In this document: positions 19,828-29,550 of the stretch, piece after piece | How the letters are laid out: every line of letters begins with the position of its first letter | Position numbering within the stretch: the stretch's first letter is position 1 | Assembly (NCBI GenBank): GCA_000314955.1 | Contig: BAEM01000002.1 | Span: 1 to 64,000, forward strand | Reading direction: 5' to 3' | Source of the DNA: Paraglaciecola chathamensis S18K6 | Lineage (GTDB): Bacteria > Pseudomonadota > Gammaproteobacteria > Enterobacterales > Alteromonadaceae | DNA length: 64,000 bases | Made by a program: the position numbers and the translations under genes | Notes under the pieces: generated by a model | Databases searched by the model: none | The model's input: only the letters and a program-made list of their open reading frames with translations | What the model was told of the DNA's origin: nothing

Positions 19828-21390
19828 ATGAGCTCAGAATCAATCAGTACCATGGAAGCTGAGGAGCAAGCTCTCGTTGCTGCAGGCACCGATGTAGATG
19901 CACCGATAGAAGATGCTGAACACAAACAGCTGGCTTTTAGTTTTGCTAAGCGCCATAAGGTGCTGCTGGAAACCGCCGAAAGCCCAGCTTTGCTGTATCA
20001 TACGAATGAGACCGACTTTACTATTTTTGCTGAGGTGAGGCGCTTTTTAGGTGCGCCTTTTCAATTACGTGAAATAGAAAGTAGTCAGTTTGAAAAGTTA
20101 CTGACCAGTGCATTTCAGCGTGACTCTTCCGCAGCCAAGCAGTTAATGGAAGATATTGGCAACGAAAGTGATTTATTTGCTCTTGCCGAAGAGTTGCCAG
20201 ACACAGAAGATTTGTTAGAAAGTGAAGATGATGCCCCGATCATTAAATTGATCAACGCCATGTTAGGCGAAGCCATTAAAGAAGGCGCATCTGACATCCA
20301 TATTGAAACCTTTGAATCGCAGCTATTGGTGCGTTTCAGGGTGGATGGAGTATTAAGAGAGATTCTTCGTCCGAATCGTAAAATGGCCTCTATGTTAGTT
20401 TCACGTATTAAGGTAATGTCAAAAATGGACATCGCCGAGAAGCGCGTACCACAAGATGGACGTATTACGCTGCGTATCGCTGGTCGTGCGGTTGATGTCA
20501 GGGTATCAACCATGCCATCCAGTCACGGTGAGCGAGTGGTGCTGCGTTTACTCGATAAAAATAATGTACGTTTAAATCTTGAAGATTTAGGCATGACCAA
20601 AGTTAATCGCGGACATTTTTCAGGATTAATTCGAAAACCTCACGGCATTATCTTGGTAACGGGCCCCACGGGGTCGGGTAAGTCCACCACTTTGTACGCT
20701 GGTTTGAGTGAAATTAACTCCAAAGATCGCAATATCCTGACGGTTGAAGACCCGATAGAATTTGACTTACAAGGCATTGGTCAAACACAAGTTAACGCCA
20801 AAGTGGACATGACGTTTGCCCGAGGGTTGAGGGCGATTTTACGTCAGGATCCCGATGTGGTCATGGTGGGTGAAATACGTGATTTAGAAACGGCGCAAAT
20901 AGGTGTTCAAGCCAGTTTAACCGGCCACTTGGTAATGTCTACATTGCACACCAATACCGCCGCTGGCGCGATTACTCGTTTAGAAGACATGGGCATTGAG
21001 CCCTTCTTGCTGTCATCTAGTTTGCTTGCTGTTTTATCACAGCGTTTGGTGCGTACCCTATGCCCTGAATGCAAAACCACTTATGAACCAAGTGCGCAAG
21101 AATGCAATATTTTGGGAGTGACAGTTGGCAGTGAAGCCAGCCAGCAGCTGTGTCGTCCCAAAGGCTGTGCAGCATGTAATCACACTGGATACCGCGGAAG
21201 AACCGGAATTCACGAATTACTGATTGTGGATGAAGGTATTCGCGAGCTAATTCACAATGGCCACGGCGAGCAAGCGATTGAAAAGTACATTCGCCAAACT
21301 ACGCCAAGTATTCGTGATGATGGTTGCCGTAAGGTATTAAGCGGTGACACTTCCCTCGAAGAAGTATTGCGCGTAACGCGAGAAGATTAG
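19828..21390 (+). CDS. gspE: Type II secretion ATPase GspE
   Basis: GspE is the cytoplasmic hexameric ATPase that powers pseudopilus assembly. The 520-residue protein has an N1E domain, the GASDIHIE motif near 153-160, Walker [13 protein letters not shown], the Asp box, Walker [17 protein letters not shown] and His box [12 protein letters not shown] tetracysteine zinc knuckle follows (CPEC and CAAC), joined by an unusually placed extra Cys in QQLCRPKGC. All catalytic parts are intact. Two bases before gspF. Confidence 0.97.
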   Translation: MSSESISTMEAEEQALVAAGTDVDAPIEDAEHKQLAFSFAKRHKVLLETAESPALLYHTNETDFTIFAEVRRFLGAPFQLREIESSQFEKLLTSAFQRDSSAAKQLMEDIGNESDLFALAEELPDTEDLLESEDDAPIIKLINAMLGEAIKEGASDIHIETFESQLLVRFRVDGVLREILRPNRKMASMLVSRIKVMSKMDIAEKRVPQDGRITLRIAGRAVDVRVSTMPSSHGERVVLRLLDKNNVRLNLEDLGMTKVNRGHFSGLIRKPHGIILVTGPTGSGKSTTLYAGLSEINSKDRNILTVEDPIEFDLQGIGQTQVNAKVDMTFARGLRAILRQDPDVVMVGEIRDLETAQIGVQASLTGHLVMSTLHTNTAAGAITRLEDMGIEPFLLSSSLLAVLSQRLVRTLCPECKTTYEPSAQECNILGVTVGSEASQQLCRPKGCAACNHTGYRGRTGIHELLIVDEGIRELIHNGHGEQAIEKYIRQTTPSIRDDGCRKVLSGDTSLEEVLRVTRED

Positions 21391-21391
21391 A

Positions 21392-22612
21392 ATGGCAGCG
21401 TTTGCTTACAAAGCGATCAACAAAAGCGGCAAGAGTAAAAGCGGCGTACTCGAGGGCGATAACGCTCGCCAGATACGCCAGCAGTTGCGTGAACAGCAAC
21501 TTATTCCGCTGGAAGTAGAACAAGTCGCAGAGAAAGAGCGTCGCTCGGCCAAGCAGTTCTCCTTGTTTAAACCGAAAATTTCTGCCTCTGATTTAGCCAT
21601 ACTTACACGTCAGTTAGCGACCTTAGTTGAATCTTCTTTGCCTATCGAAGAGGCCTTGATGGCTGTAGCGCAACAATCTGAAAAGCCGCGCCAGAAAAAC
21701 ATGATGATGGCGGTGCGCAGTAAGGTGGTAGAGGGCTATAACCTAGCCGATGCCATGGCAGAATTTCCACATGTATTTGACGAGTTATTTCGCGCCATGG
21801 TTGCAGCAGGCGAAAAGTCCGGGCACTTAGACACAGTACTTAATCGCTTAGCGGATTACACCGAGAAGCGCCAACAAACCCGCAGTCAAATTACCCAGGC
21901 GATGGTGTACCCAACGCTGATGATGTTCTTTGCAATGGGGATAGTCATCTTATTACTGACAGTGGTAGTGCCAAAAATTGTTGGTCAATTTGATCACATG
22001 GGCCAAGACTTACCCACGATCACCAAGGTACTGATCAGTGTCAGCGAGTGGATGCAAAATTACGGCTTAGCCTTGATTGCGCTTTTGGCCGTGGTGGCGG
22101 TTATCGTGAGCCGGGTGTTACAACAACCGGTGATGAAAAAGCGTTACCACCACTTTATTCTTGGCTTACCTTTGTTGGGTAAAGTGTCAAAAGGGCTGAA
22201 CACTGCGCGCTTTGCTCGTACATTAAGTATTTTGACCTCCAGTTCAGTGCCTTTATTAGAGAGCATGAAAATTTCCAGTGATGTGTTGGCGAACTTGTAC
22301 ATTCGTGACGAGGTCAAAGGCGCATCAGTCAATGTAAAAGAGGGCTCAAGCCTTCGAGCGGCGTTAGAGCGAACCAAAATGTTTCCACCTATGATGATGC
22401 ATATGATTGCCTCCGGTGAGCGAAGTGGTGAACTAACGCAAATGCTTGGGCGCGCTGCTGATAATCAAGACCGAGAATTTGAATCCTTGGTTGGCGTGTC
22501 TTTAAAAGTGTTTGAACCGCTTTTGATTGTTTCTATGGCAGGGATTGTGCTCTTTATCGTAATGGCCATCCTGCAACCTATTTTAGCTTTAAACAACATG
22601 GTGAATCTTTAA
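21392..22612 (+). CDS. gspF: Type II secretion inner-membrane platform protein GspF
   Basis: GspF is the polytopic core of the T2SS assembly platform and contacts GspE and GspL. The 406 residues contain the duplicated T2SSF domain, with LTRQLATLVESSLPIEEAL in the first half and FARTLSILTSSSVPLLESM in the second. TM segments lie near 170-192, 222-240 and 376-396. Its stop overlaps the gspG ATG (TAATG), consistent with translational coupling. Confidence 0.96.
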   Translation: MAAFAYKAINKSGKSKSGVLEGDNARQIRQQLREQQLIPLEVEQVAEKERRSAKQFSLFKPKISASDLAILTRQLATLVESSLPIEEALMAVAQQSEKPRQKNMMMAVRSKVVEGYNLADAMAEFPHVFDELFRAMVAAGEKSGHLDTVLNRLADYTEKRQQTRSQITQAMVYPTLMMFFAMGIVILLLTVVVPKIVGQFDHMGQDLPTITKVLISVSEWMQNYGLALIALLAVVAVIVSRVLQQPVMKKRYHHFILGLPLLGKVSKGLNTARFARTLSILTSSSVPLLESMKISSDVLANLYIRDEVKGASVNVKEGSSLRAALERTKMFPPMMMHMIASGERSGELTQMLGRAADNQDREFESLVGVSLKVFEPLLIVSMAGIVLFIVMAILQPILALNNMVNL

Positions 22613-23052
22613 TGAAAACGTTACAACGTAAACAGCGCGGCTTTAGCTTGATTGAGGTCATGGTGGTGCTATTGATAATCGGTATTATGGCATCGATGAT
22701 CGCACCGTCTATTTTAGGTAATCAAGAGCAAGCGCAGTTGAAAAAAGCAGCTGTGGATATTCAGCAGCTTGAAAGTGCACTGGAAATGTACAAACTGCGT
22801 AATAATGTTTTTCCTACCAGCGAGCAGGGGCTCGACGCATTGGTAACCATTCCTACTATTGATCCGATTCCACGTAATTATCAAGAGGGCGGATTTATTA
22901 AGCGCTTACCTGAAGACCCTTGGGGCAATCCTTATCAGCTTATCAGCCCTGGAGAAGTTGGGGTTATCGACATTTTTTCAAATGGGCCAGATGGCGAAGC
23001 CGGCACTGATGATGACATTGGTAACTGGAATCTAAACGATTATTTAGGCTAA
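22612..23052 (+). CDS. gspG: Major pseudopilin GspG
   Basis: GspG is the main subunit of the T2SS pseudopilus. The 146-residue prepilin has the cleavage/methylation site RG-FSLIEVMVVLLIIGIMASM, the conserved Glu at mature position 5, and the family hallmark YKLRNNVFPTSEQGLDALV. The C-terminal FSNGPDGEAGTDDDIGNWN is the calcium-binding loop. It needs a prepilin peptidase (GspO/PilD), which is not in this window. Confidence 0.97.
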   Translation: MKTLQRKQRGFSLIEVMVVLLIIGIMASMIAPSILGNQEQAQLKKAAVDIQQLESALEMYKLRNNVFPTSEQGLDALVTIPTIDPIPRNYQEGGFIKRLPEDPWGNPYQLISPGEVGVIDIFSNGPDGEAGTDDDIGNWNLNDYLG

Positions 23053-23059
23053 CAGGCTG

Positions 23060-23704
23060 GTGCTACACGCTGCCTCTTGCAAATCGAATGAAATAAGGCC
23101 AAAACACCAACGCGGCTTCACATTGCTGGAAGTCATGTTGGTGTTAGTGATTATGGGGCTGTTGGCGGGCACTGTGGTGTTCAATATTAGCGGCCAAAGC
23201 GGGCAAGACAGACTCAAGCAGCAAGTACAACGCTTTCAAGTGGTGTTTAGTATGGCCTCGGATTATGCCGTACTCAATCAGCAGCAACTTGGGGTGTATA
23301 TCGATCAAGATAAAAACCAATATAGTTTTGTTGTCCTTAATGAGGAACAAAACTGGCAACTGATCTCTGGGGAAAAAACATTCGAGGCTCATACCCTACC
23401 TGACGAATTCACGTTCGAACTCGCACTAAACGATTTGCCCTGGGACACAGACGACAGCTTGTTTAACGAGTCTTCTATTGATGCTGAACTATCATTTAGT
23501 GATGATGATATCAGCATAGGCGAAGAGGAAGAAAAGAAGCTCCCGCCTCCTCAAATTCTCTTATTGTCTAGTGGTGATATCACGCCTTTCTCTTTAGGTT
23601 TTGCTTATGAACCGGGTTTTTCATCTGAACCTGCCAGTTATTTCCGTCTCAATGTACAAGACTCACTGCCTGTTACCCTTGAAGGGCCTCTAGAAACGTT
23701 ATGA
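23060..23704 (+). CDS. gspH: Minor pseudopilin GspH
   Basis: This is a 214-residue minor pseudopilin with the prepilin motif QRG-FTLLEVMLVLVIMGLLAG near residues 17-36. It starts at GTG (23060), a few bases after an AGG. Between about residues 130 and 165 it carries a strongly acidic stretch (ESSIDAELSFSDDDIS and GEEEEKK) not typical of GspH, making it somewhat long for the family. It ends four bases inside gspI. Confidence 0.88.
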   Translation: MLHAASCKSNEIRPKHQRGFTLLEVMLVLVIMGLLAGTVVFNISGQSGQDRLKQQVQRFQVVFSMASDYAVLNQQQLGVYIDQDKNQYSFVVLNEEQNWQLISGEKTFEAHTLPDEFTFELALNDLPWDTDDSLFNESSIDAELSFSDDDISIGEEEEKKLPPPQILLLSSGDITPFSLGFAYEPGFSSEPASYFRLNVQDSLPVTLEGPLETL

Positions 23705-24096
23705 AGCTACCCTCTATTGCTCGTCAACACAAAGGAATGACCTTACTGGAAGTGATGGTCGCTTTGGTGATATTTGCCATGACAGCGACCGCCATTATGA
23801 AAGCGGCCAGTGACCATTTAAGCAGTATTGGGCAGATAGAAGAAATTACCTTCGCGACTTGGGTAGCGAATAATCGCTTAACCCAGCTGCAGCTCTCAAC
23901 AACATGGCCACCAAAGAACAACGCTAAGGGTGAACAAGAAATGTCTGAGCGTACGTGGTTTTGGCGTCAAACTGTGAGCAAAACCAATGATAGTGAATTG
24001 ATGTCAGTGGAAGTCAGTGTGGCATTAGACGCTGCGTTTTCTGCGCCAATCACCTCTGTGACGACGTTTGTGGCTAAACGAGATTCAGATGTCTAA
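23701..24096 (+). CDS. gspI: Minor pseudopilin GspI
   Basis: GspI is part of the pseudopilus tip complex with GspJ and GspK. The 131 residues begin with a short basic leader and the cleavage motif KG-MTLLEVMVALVIFAMTATAIMK. The downstream FATWVANNRLTQLQL matches the family. The ATG overlaps the gspH stop (ATGA), and the 3' end overlaps gspJ by 8 bases. Confidence 0.93.
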   Translation: MKLPSIARQHKGMTLLEVMVALVIFAMTATAIMKAASDHLSSIGQIEEITFATWVANNRLTQLQLSTTWPPKNNAKGEQEMSERTWFWRQTVSKTNDSELMSVEVSVALDAAFSAPITSVTTFVAKRDSDV

Positions 24097-24781
24097 TCTC
24101 ATCCGAATACCAAAAAAGTTGAGTCGTAGACCAGTTCGTTCATGCAAAATTGGCCCTTTGCGCAGTGACGCACGCGGTTTTACCTTGCTGGAAATTCTTA
24201 TTGCCATGGCGATTTTCACCTTAATTGGTATCGCTAGCACTGGTGTACTGACAAGCGTTATAGACAGTGATGAACTTTCAACAGAACGTTTTGAAAAGCT
24301 GCAAACTTTGCAACGGGCTATGTTGATCATTGAGCGGGATATACTGCAGGGAGTTGCTCGTCCCGTCAGAGTGGAAGGCGAAATGAGCGAGCGCGTTATG
24401 CTGGGCGGAGATGGCATATTAGATAGTAACCATGATGGGCTTATTTTTGTGCACGGTGGCTGGCACAATCCGCAATTGCGTTTACCACGCAGTACTTTGC
24501 AAGGCGTAGGGTATCGAGTACAGGAGCGCCAACTACAGCGCTTATACGGCAATTATGTGGATAATGTGATTGGCTACGAGCCTAAAGTGAAGGTGCTACT
24601 TGAGAATATAGATGACTTTAAGGTGTACTTTATTCCGGTTGACGAAGACCAAGAGGACGACTCAGCTTGGCAAGATGATTACAGCGATGTGGTTTTACCT
24701 AAAGCAGTGGCGATAGAAATTACCAGTCAAGATTTTGGGTTAATTCGACGTGAATTTCTGCTTGCAGGGGCTAGCTCATGA
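24089..24781 (+). CDS. gspJ: Minor pseudopilin GspJ
   Basis: This is a 230-residue tip pseudopilin with ARG-FTLLEILIAMAIFTLIG after a long basic leader of about 27 residues. The family stretch RAMLIIERDILQGVARPVR follows. Start is the ATG at 24089, overlapping the end of gspI by 8 bases; an in-frame ATG at 24068 would add seven residues inside gspI. A strongly acidic loop (DEDQEDDSAWQDDY) lies near the C-terminus. It overlaps gspK by 4 bases. Confidence 0.92.
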   Translation: MSNLIRIPKKLSRRPVRSCKIGPLRSDARGFTLLEILIAMAIFTLIGIASTGVLTSVIDSDELSTERFEKLQTLQRAMLIIERDILQGVARPVRVEGEMSERVMLGGDGILDSNHDGLIFVHGGWHNPQLRLPRSTLQGVGYRVQERQLQRLYGNYVDNVIGYEPKVKVLLENIDDFKVYFIPVDEDQEDDSAWQDDYSDVVLPKAVAIEITSQDFGLIRREFLLAGASS

Positions 24782-25782
24782 GCAACATAAAACATGAGCT
24801 GCAACAACAAAGAGGCGTAGCACTTATTATCGTGTTGCTGATCGTTGCTTTAGTCAGTGTACTGGCCACACAGATGGGCTCGCGTTTACAGTTGCAAGTT
24901 AAGCGTGCATCGAATATTAAAGATAATAACCAAGCCTATTGGTACGCCATGGGTGCTGAACAATATGCACAAAAGTCGATTAAATTTCTGCTTGAAAACA
25001 GTGACGGTGTTATTAACCTGAACCAACAATGGTCAGAGCCTTTTGTTTACCCGTTGGAAGGCGGCGGAATTCAAGCACAATTATTGGATATGCAAAGTTG
25101 TTTTAATATCAACAGCTTGCAAGGCGGAGACCAAAGTAGTACTGGCGCAGGAACCCGATCTGGGCCAAGCGAACGCCAGTTGGCATTTAAACGCTTAATG
25201 ACAAATATTAACCCCGACATCAGTACCTATGATATTGATACCTTTAGTGACTCTTTAGTCGATTGGCTCGATGCAGACAGTAATATGTTGCCGCAAGGCG
25301 CAGAAGACAGTGAATATGAATCTCGTCAATTTCCGTATCTTGCTGCGAACAATTTGATGGCACACAAATCAGAGCTACGTTTGGTCAATGGCGCGAGCAT
25401 TGAGTGGCTGGCTGATGTGCTTGACCAGGTGTGTGTAATACCCAGTGATGATCAATTGAAAATCAATGTGAATACCATTGATGAAGAAAGTATTGCCGTA
25501 TTGGCCGCGTTGACTGGGCTTGATGAGTCTGGTGCGCAAGATATCATTTCAAATCGGCCGGATGATGGATATCAGACCAAAGATGAGTTCTTAGCGGTCA
25601 ATACTATTTCAGCGCTTAATATGCCCAGTGAACGCGAGGATTGGTTTGATGTCACCACGCAACACTTCATATTGAAGGTAAAGACTTCATATAATAATGC
25701 CACGTTTTCTATGCTCAGCGTATTTAAGGTAGATGACAACCAGAACGTGACTGTATTGCGCAGAGAGTTCGCCTTACAATGA
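24778..25782 (+). CDS. gspK: Minor pseudopilin GspK
   Basis: GspK is the large minor pseudopilin that caps the pseudopilus. Prepilin site RG-VALIIVLLIVALVSVLATQ lacks Glu at mature position 5, as is normal for GspK. The body contains AYWYAMGAEQYA, the conserved LVDWLDADS motif and the helix-hairpin-like region EESIAVLAALTGLDESGAQDI. Length 334 residues fits. A 79-base gap precedes gspL, the largest in the operon. Confidence 0.93.
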   Translation: MSNIKHELQQQRGVALIIVLLIVALVSVLATQMGSRLQLQVKRASNIKDNNQAYWYAMGAEQYAQKSIKFLLENSDGVINLNQQWSEPFVYPLEGGGIQAQLLDMQSCFNINSLQGGDQSSTGAGTRSGPSERQLAFKRLMTNINPDISTYDIDTFSDSLVDWLDADSNMLPQGAEDSEYESRQFPYLAANNLMAHKSELRLVNGASIEWLADVLDQVCVIPSDDQLKINVNTIDEESIAVLAALTGLDESGAQDIISNRPDDGYQTKDEFLAVNTISALNMPSEREDWFDVTTQHFILKVKTSYNNATFSMLSVFKVDDNQNVTVLRREFALQ

Positions 25783-25861
25783 ACAAGGCTAGAAATCACA
25801 ATCCACAGCCAGTCAATAGTGGAAACAACAGAATGGTTAATGACCAAAGTAGGCCAGCATA

Positions 25862-27055
25862 ATGGAACAGTTAATAGTTAGATTAGGCTCGAATGAGAAC
25901 GATGTGATCCATTGGATTGTATGTTCACCTAATGAAGATGACGTGATAGCAAGTGGCGAGCTTGCTGGAGTTGAGGATTTGTCATCCCTTAAGGACAGAG
26001 CCGGACAACGGCCGATTGTTGCCTTGGTACCTACTAGCGACGTATTACTCAAATGGGTAACGCTACCGAGCAAGGCTGGACGCAAAGCGTTAACCGCGAT
26101 CCCGTTTATGCTCGAAGATGAAATAAGCAGTGATATCGCCAGTCAATTTTTCGCTTTAGGTGGCCGCAAAGATAATCAACAAGCAGTTGCTGTTATCGGC
26201 AAAGCTCGCCTACAGGCCTGGCAAAAGCAATTGGCTGATGCTGGGTTATATTGTGAGCGTATCGTGCCTGATATTTTAGCGGTACCTGAACCAACTGGTG
26301 GTTGGGCTGCGCTTGAATTAGGTGAGCAATTGCTGATCCGTCAAGATCAATGGGCGGGTATTCAAGGTGAAAAAAACTGGTTAGTACAAGCGATTAATCA
26401 TCACGCGAAGCAGCTCCCTGAGCCATTGTTGTTAGATAATTACAGTAGTTTATCTGAACAAGAACTGAGCAATGTGCTGTTACAAGAGCAGCGTGTTGAT
26501 ATGCCTATGAAGATATTGGCGCGTGGGTTACAAGCTACCCAATTTAATTTGCTACAAGGTGAATTTAAATCACGCAAAAAACAAGGTGGTGAGTTTAGAA
26601 AATGGCGTTTAGCAGCGGTACTCGCCATTGTGGCCTTATGCACGACTTTGATTGATAAAGTTGCTTTGCAGCAGCAATTAAGTCACGAGAAAGCCCAGTT
26701 GTCTGCACAGGTAAAGTCAGAATTCAAACGCGCATTTCCAAATGCTGGGGCATATCGAGATGTACGTGCGACCATGCGCAGCAAAATGGCGGCGCTTGAG
26801 CAAGGCTCTGGTGGTTCGTCGATGCTGGTGATGATGAGCCAGTTATCAGAAGCGTTTGCCAAAAGTCAGGTAAAACCATCGAGTGTAAAATTTGATTCTG
26901 CGCGCCGGGAATTACGTATGCAAGCCATGGCGGCAAACTTTGAGTCACTAGAGCAGTTCAAGCGTTTAGCAGAAGCGCAAGGCTTTGAAGTGGAACAAGG
27001 TGCCATTAATAACCGCAATGATTTGGTGTTTGGTTCGTTGTTGGTAAGGAGCTAA
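25862..27055 (+). CDS. gspL: Type II secretion protein GspL
   Basis: GspL is a bitopic inner-membrane protein whose actin-like cytoplasmic domain recruits GspE. The 397 residues begin MEQLIVRLGSNENDVIHWIV and carry the family's PFMLEDEISSDI motif near 80-92. A single TM lies near 248-265 (WRLAAVLAIVALCTTLI), then a periplasmic ferredoxin-like domain. Start is the ATG at 25862 after a weak site. One base before gspM. Confidence 0.92.
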   Translation: MEQLIVRLGSNENDVIHWIVCSPNEDDVIASGELAGVEDLSSLKDRAGQRPIVALVPTSDVLLKWVTLPSKAGRKALTAIPFMLEDEISSDIASQFFALGGRKDNQQAVAVIGKARLQAWQKQLADAGLYCERIVPDILAVPEPTGGWAALELGEQLLIRQDQWAGIQGEKNWLVQAINHHAKQLPEPLLLDNYSSLSEQELSNVLLQEQRVDMPMKILARGLQATQFNLLQGEFKSRKKQGGEFRKWRLAAVLAIVALCTTLIDKVALQQQLSHEKAQLSAQVKSEFKRAFPNAGAYRDVRATMRSKMAALEQGSGGSSMLVMMSQLSEAFAKSQVKPSSVKFDSARRELRMQAMAANFESLEQFKRLAEAQGFEVEQGAINNRNDLVFGSLLVRS

Positions 27056-27056
27056 G

Positions 27057-27536
27057 ATGAATGCCTTAAAGGAAAAATTTAACCAACTGACTGAGCGAGA
27101 GCAACGCTTAGTGATAATCTCAGCCGTTGTGGTTGTGGTCGGTATGTTTTATTGGTTGGTTTGGTCACCTTTGAATCAAGCGATAGAGCGAGATCAAAAA
27201 GCCGTTGAATCACAAAAATCGTTACTGAGCTGGGTGCAAAAAAATGCTAACCGAGCAATACAGTTGCGCGCCGCCAATGGGGTGAGTACAGGGTTTAATG
27301 GTTCGCTTGCTCAGGCAGCGAATCAGACCGCAGCGAACGTGAATATTCCGATTGCACGAATGCAGCCTCAGGGCGAGGAGCTTCAAGTGTGGGTTGATCA
27401 GGCGCCGTTTAATGGCGTGTTAGATTGGCTACAATCATTGGAAGATATGGGGATCAGTATTTTAGATTTAGACATAGCCGAAGCTGATGCCCCAGGGCAA
27501 GTTAAAATCCGTCGTTTGAAATTAGGTAAATCATGA
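27057..27536 (+). CDS. gspM: Type II secretion protein GspM
   Basis: GspM (159 residues) is the bitopic partner of GspL. It has a short cytoplasmic start with LTEREQRLVIISAVVVVVGMFYWLVW forming the single TM (about 18-37), then a coiled region and a small periplasmic domain. It overlaps gspN by 4 bases (ATGA). Confidence 0.92.
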   Translation: MNALKEKFNQLTEREQRLVIISAVVVVVGMFYWLVWSPLNQAIERDQKAVESQKSLLSWVQKNANRAIQLRAANGVSTGFNGSLAQAANQTAANVNIPIARMQPQGEELQVWVDQAPFNGVLDWLQSLEDMGISILDLDIAEADAPGQVKIRRLKLGKS

Positions 27537-28276
27537 AGTCAGTTTTAAAGTGGGGCTTTATTTGCCTTATTGTTTTCGTTGTATTTCTTATTGTTAAGCT
27601 ACCGGCAGCACAGGTTATTTCTCGTGTTCAACTGCCATCAGAGGTTACCGTTCACGGCGTATCTGGCACTATTTGGAATGGTCATGCAGCGTCCGTATCG
27701 GTACAAGGGTTGCCGATTCACGATGTGAATTGGCAATTAGCATTTTTACCCCTACTGACGGGTACGGCCAGCTTAGATGTGAAAGCGGGTAATATTCGAG
27801 AAGTAGAAGATATTTCTTTTGATGGCCACATCGCTATTTCAAACGGGCGATTACAGGGTGAAGATGTTCAGGTGTTTTTACCCACCAGTTTAGTCATCAC
27901 CAGCTTACCTTTGCCTATCCCTGTGAATGCCAGTGGGCGTTTTAAAATTGCGTTAAAGGAAGTGGATTACACGGAACATTGTCAAGTGCTTGAAGGGCAG
28001 GGCCTTTGGTTAAAAGCGAAAGTGCAGGGGACTCAGCAGGAGATTGATTTAGGGAATTTTGAATCTTCGTTGAAATGCGAGAACGAAGAAGTGGTTATGA
28101 CAATTAATGAACCTAATAGCTTTGGGTTAAGCGCGGTTGCACATATTCCAAGTTCTTTGGCATTTCGGATTAACGGCCGTTTTAAACCAAACGAAGATTT
28201 GCCGAGCGAAGTACATCAGGCCGCACAGTTTTTTGGTAAAAAAGATGCTCAAGGATACTATCCTGTCAAATTCTAG
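27533..28276 (+). CDS. gspN: Type II secretion protein GspN
   Basis: GspN (247 residues) is an accessory inner-membrane T2SS protein of unclear role. TM about 7-24 is followed by the characteristic LPSEVTVHGVSGTIWNGHA and LPIHDVNWQLAFLPLLTG, then a beta-rich periplasmic domain with a conserved cysteine pair. It is the last gene of the operon and is followed by a strong bidirectional terminator. There is no gspO after it. Confidence 0.9.
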   Translation: MKSVLKWGFICLIVFVVFLIVKLPAAQVISRVQLPSEVTVHGVSGTIWNGHAASVSVQGLPIHDVNWQLAFLPLLTGTASLDVKAGNIREVEDISFDGHIAISNGRLQGEDVQVFLPTSLVITSLPLPIPVNASGRFKIALKEVDYTEHCQVLEGQGLWLKAKVQGTQQEIDLGNFESSLKCENEEVVMTINEPNSFGLSAVAHIPSSLAFRINGRFKPNEDLPSEVHQAAQFFGKKDAQGYYPVKF

Positions 28277-28299
28277 TACGGTGACAATATTAAGAAAGC

Positions 28300-28330
28300 G
28301 AAAAAGGCGCTTCAATGAAGCGCCTTTTTC
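28300..28330. terminator. Bidirectional terminator between gspN and fbp
   Basis: A perfect 14-bp stem (28300-28313 with 28317-28330) closes a 3-base loop, with A/T tails on both sides. It serves the convergent gsp operon and fbp. Confidence 0.93.
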
Positions 28331-28352
28331 GTTTGTTCGGATATGCTAACCG

Positions 28353-29324
28353 TTAAGCGTTGTAGTAGCTCAAGCAGGTTTCTACTTCTTCTTTGGAACC
28401 TAAGATAACCGGAACGCGCTGATGAATTTCAGTGGGCATGACTTCCAAAATTCTGCCATGACCTGTTGAGGCTAGCCCGCCAGCTTGTTCCATTAAAAAA
28501 GCCATTGGATTTGCTTCATATAGTAAACGCAGTTTGCCCGGCATTTCAGGGTTACGTTTATCAAATGGATACAAGAAAATCCCCCCACGACTGAGTACTC
28601 TGTGTATGTCACCTACCATGGCCGCGACCCAGCGCATATTGTAGTCTTTATCACGAGGCCCATCGTTACCCGCAATCAAGTCACCAATGTAGTTTTGCAC
28701 CGGATCTTCCCAGTGGCGTTGATTTGAGGTGTTAATCGCAAACTCAGACGTTTGTGTGGGCACCTGAATATTTTTTTGCGTTAACAAAAAGCCGCCGTGG
28801 GTTTTATCTAAGGTATATAGATGGGTACCGCGACCTGTGCTTAATGCGAGCATGGCGCTTGGGCCATATAACACATAGCCTGCGGCAACAATTTGCGTAC
28901 CTGGTTGTAAAAACGCAGAGGGGTCGTCTGCATCCATCCATTGTGGCGCGTGGGTAATCGAGAATATAGTTCCGATTAAGCTGTTAATGTCGGTATTTGA
29001 TGACCCATCCAATGGATCAAAACTGACTAAGTAGTTTCCGTTCGGATTACAGGCCACAACATCATCTTCTTCTTCAGATGAAATGGCTTTCACATAACCA
29101 GATTCACTGAGTATGTCTTTTAGAATTTGATTAGAAATAACATCAAGTTTCTTTTGTGTCTCGCCTTGTACATTCTCACTTAAGGTTGACCCTAAAACAC
29201 CAGCTAATGCGCCCTGACTGACCCTGAATGATATTTCCTTACATCCCGCTAATAATGTTCTTAATAGCAGGATAAGCTCCATTGGAGCGCCGTCTTCTTG
29301 AAGTTGCGAGTTGAGTCTTTTCAT
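28353..29324 (-). CDS. fbp: Fructose-1,6-bisphosphatase class I
   Basis: FBPase hydrolyses fructose-1,6-bisphosphate in gluconeogenesis. The 323-residue protein has the metal site [23 protein letters not shown], the SSEEEDD acidic ligands and the C-terminal substrate region with [37 protein letters not shown]. These identify the class I enzyme. The ribosome site is weak at the ATG used. Divergent from mpl, as in E. coli. Confidence 0.96.
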   Translation of the reverse strand: MKRLNSQLQEDGAPMELILLLRTLLAGCKEISFRVSQGALAGVLGSTLSENVQGETQKKLDVISNQILKDILSESGYVKAISSEEEDDVVACNPNGNYLVSFDPLDGSSNTDINSLIGTIFSITHAPQWMDADDPSAFLQPGTQIVAAGYVLYGPSAMLALSTGRGTHLYTLDKTHGGFLLTQKNIQVPTQTSEFAINTSNQRHWEDPVQNYIGDLIAGNDGPRDKDYNMRWVAAMVGDIHRVLSRGGIFLYPFDKRNPEMPGKLRLLYEANPMAFLMEQAGGLASTGHGRILEVMPTEIHQRVPVILGSKEEVETCLSYYNA

Positions 29325-29550
29325 GTGTTATTTTGACCTTTTATCATGGTTGTAGGGACAGAAAATAGCAGCGAATATTGTTGTTTTTAGGCTCGCTGTG
29401 TACGGTATGACCAGTGTAACCGGATTTTTTCTAAAACTCAGCTCCGATTACTGCACTTTCAGGCCTAGATAATGAATTTGTCATCTTGTCAGTGCGTTCT
29501 GGTATCGGTATCTGGTAATCTAGACGGATATTTATTCCAGAAAAATTGCT

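Noticed and set aside
24085-24552. Open frame antisense to gspJ (155 codons)
   Set aside because: A shadow of the pseudopilin coding; no recognisable domain.
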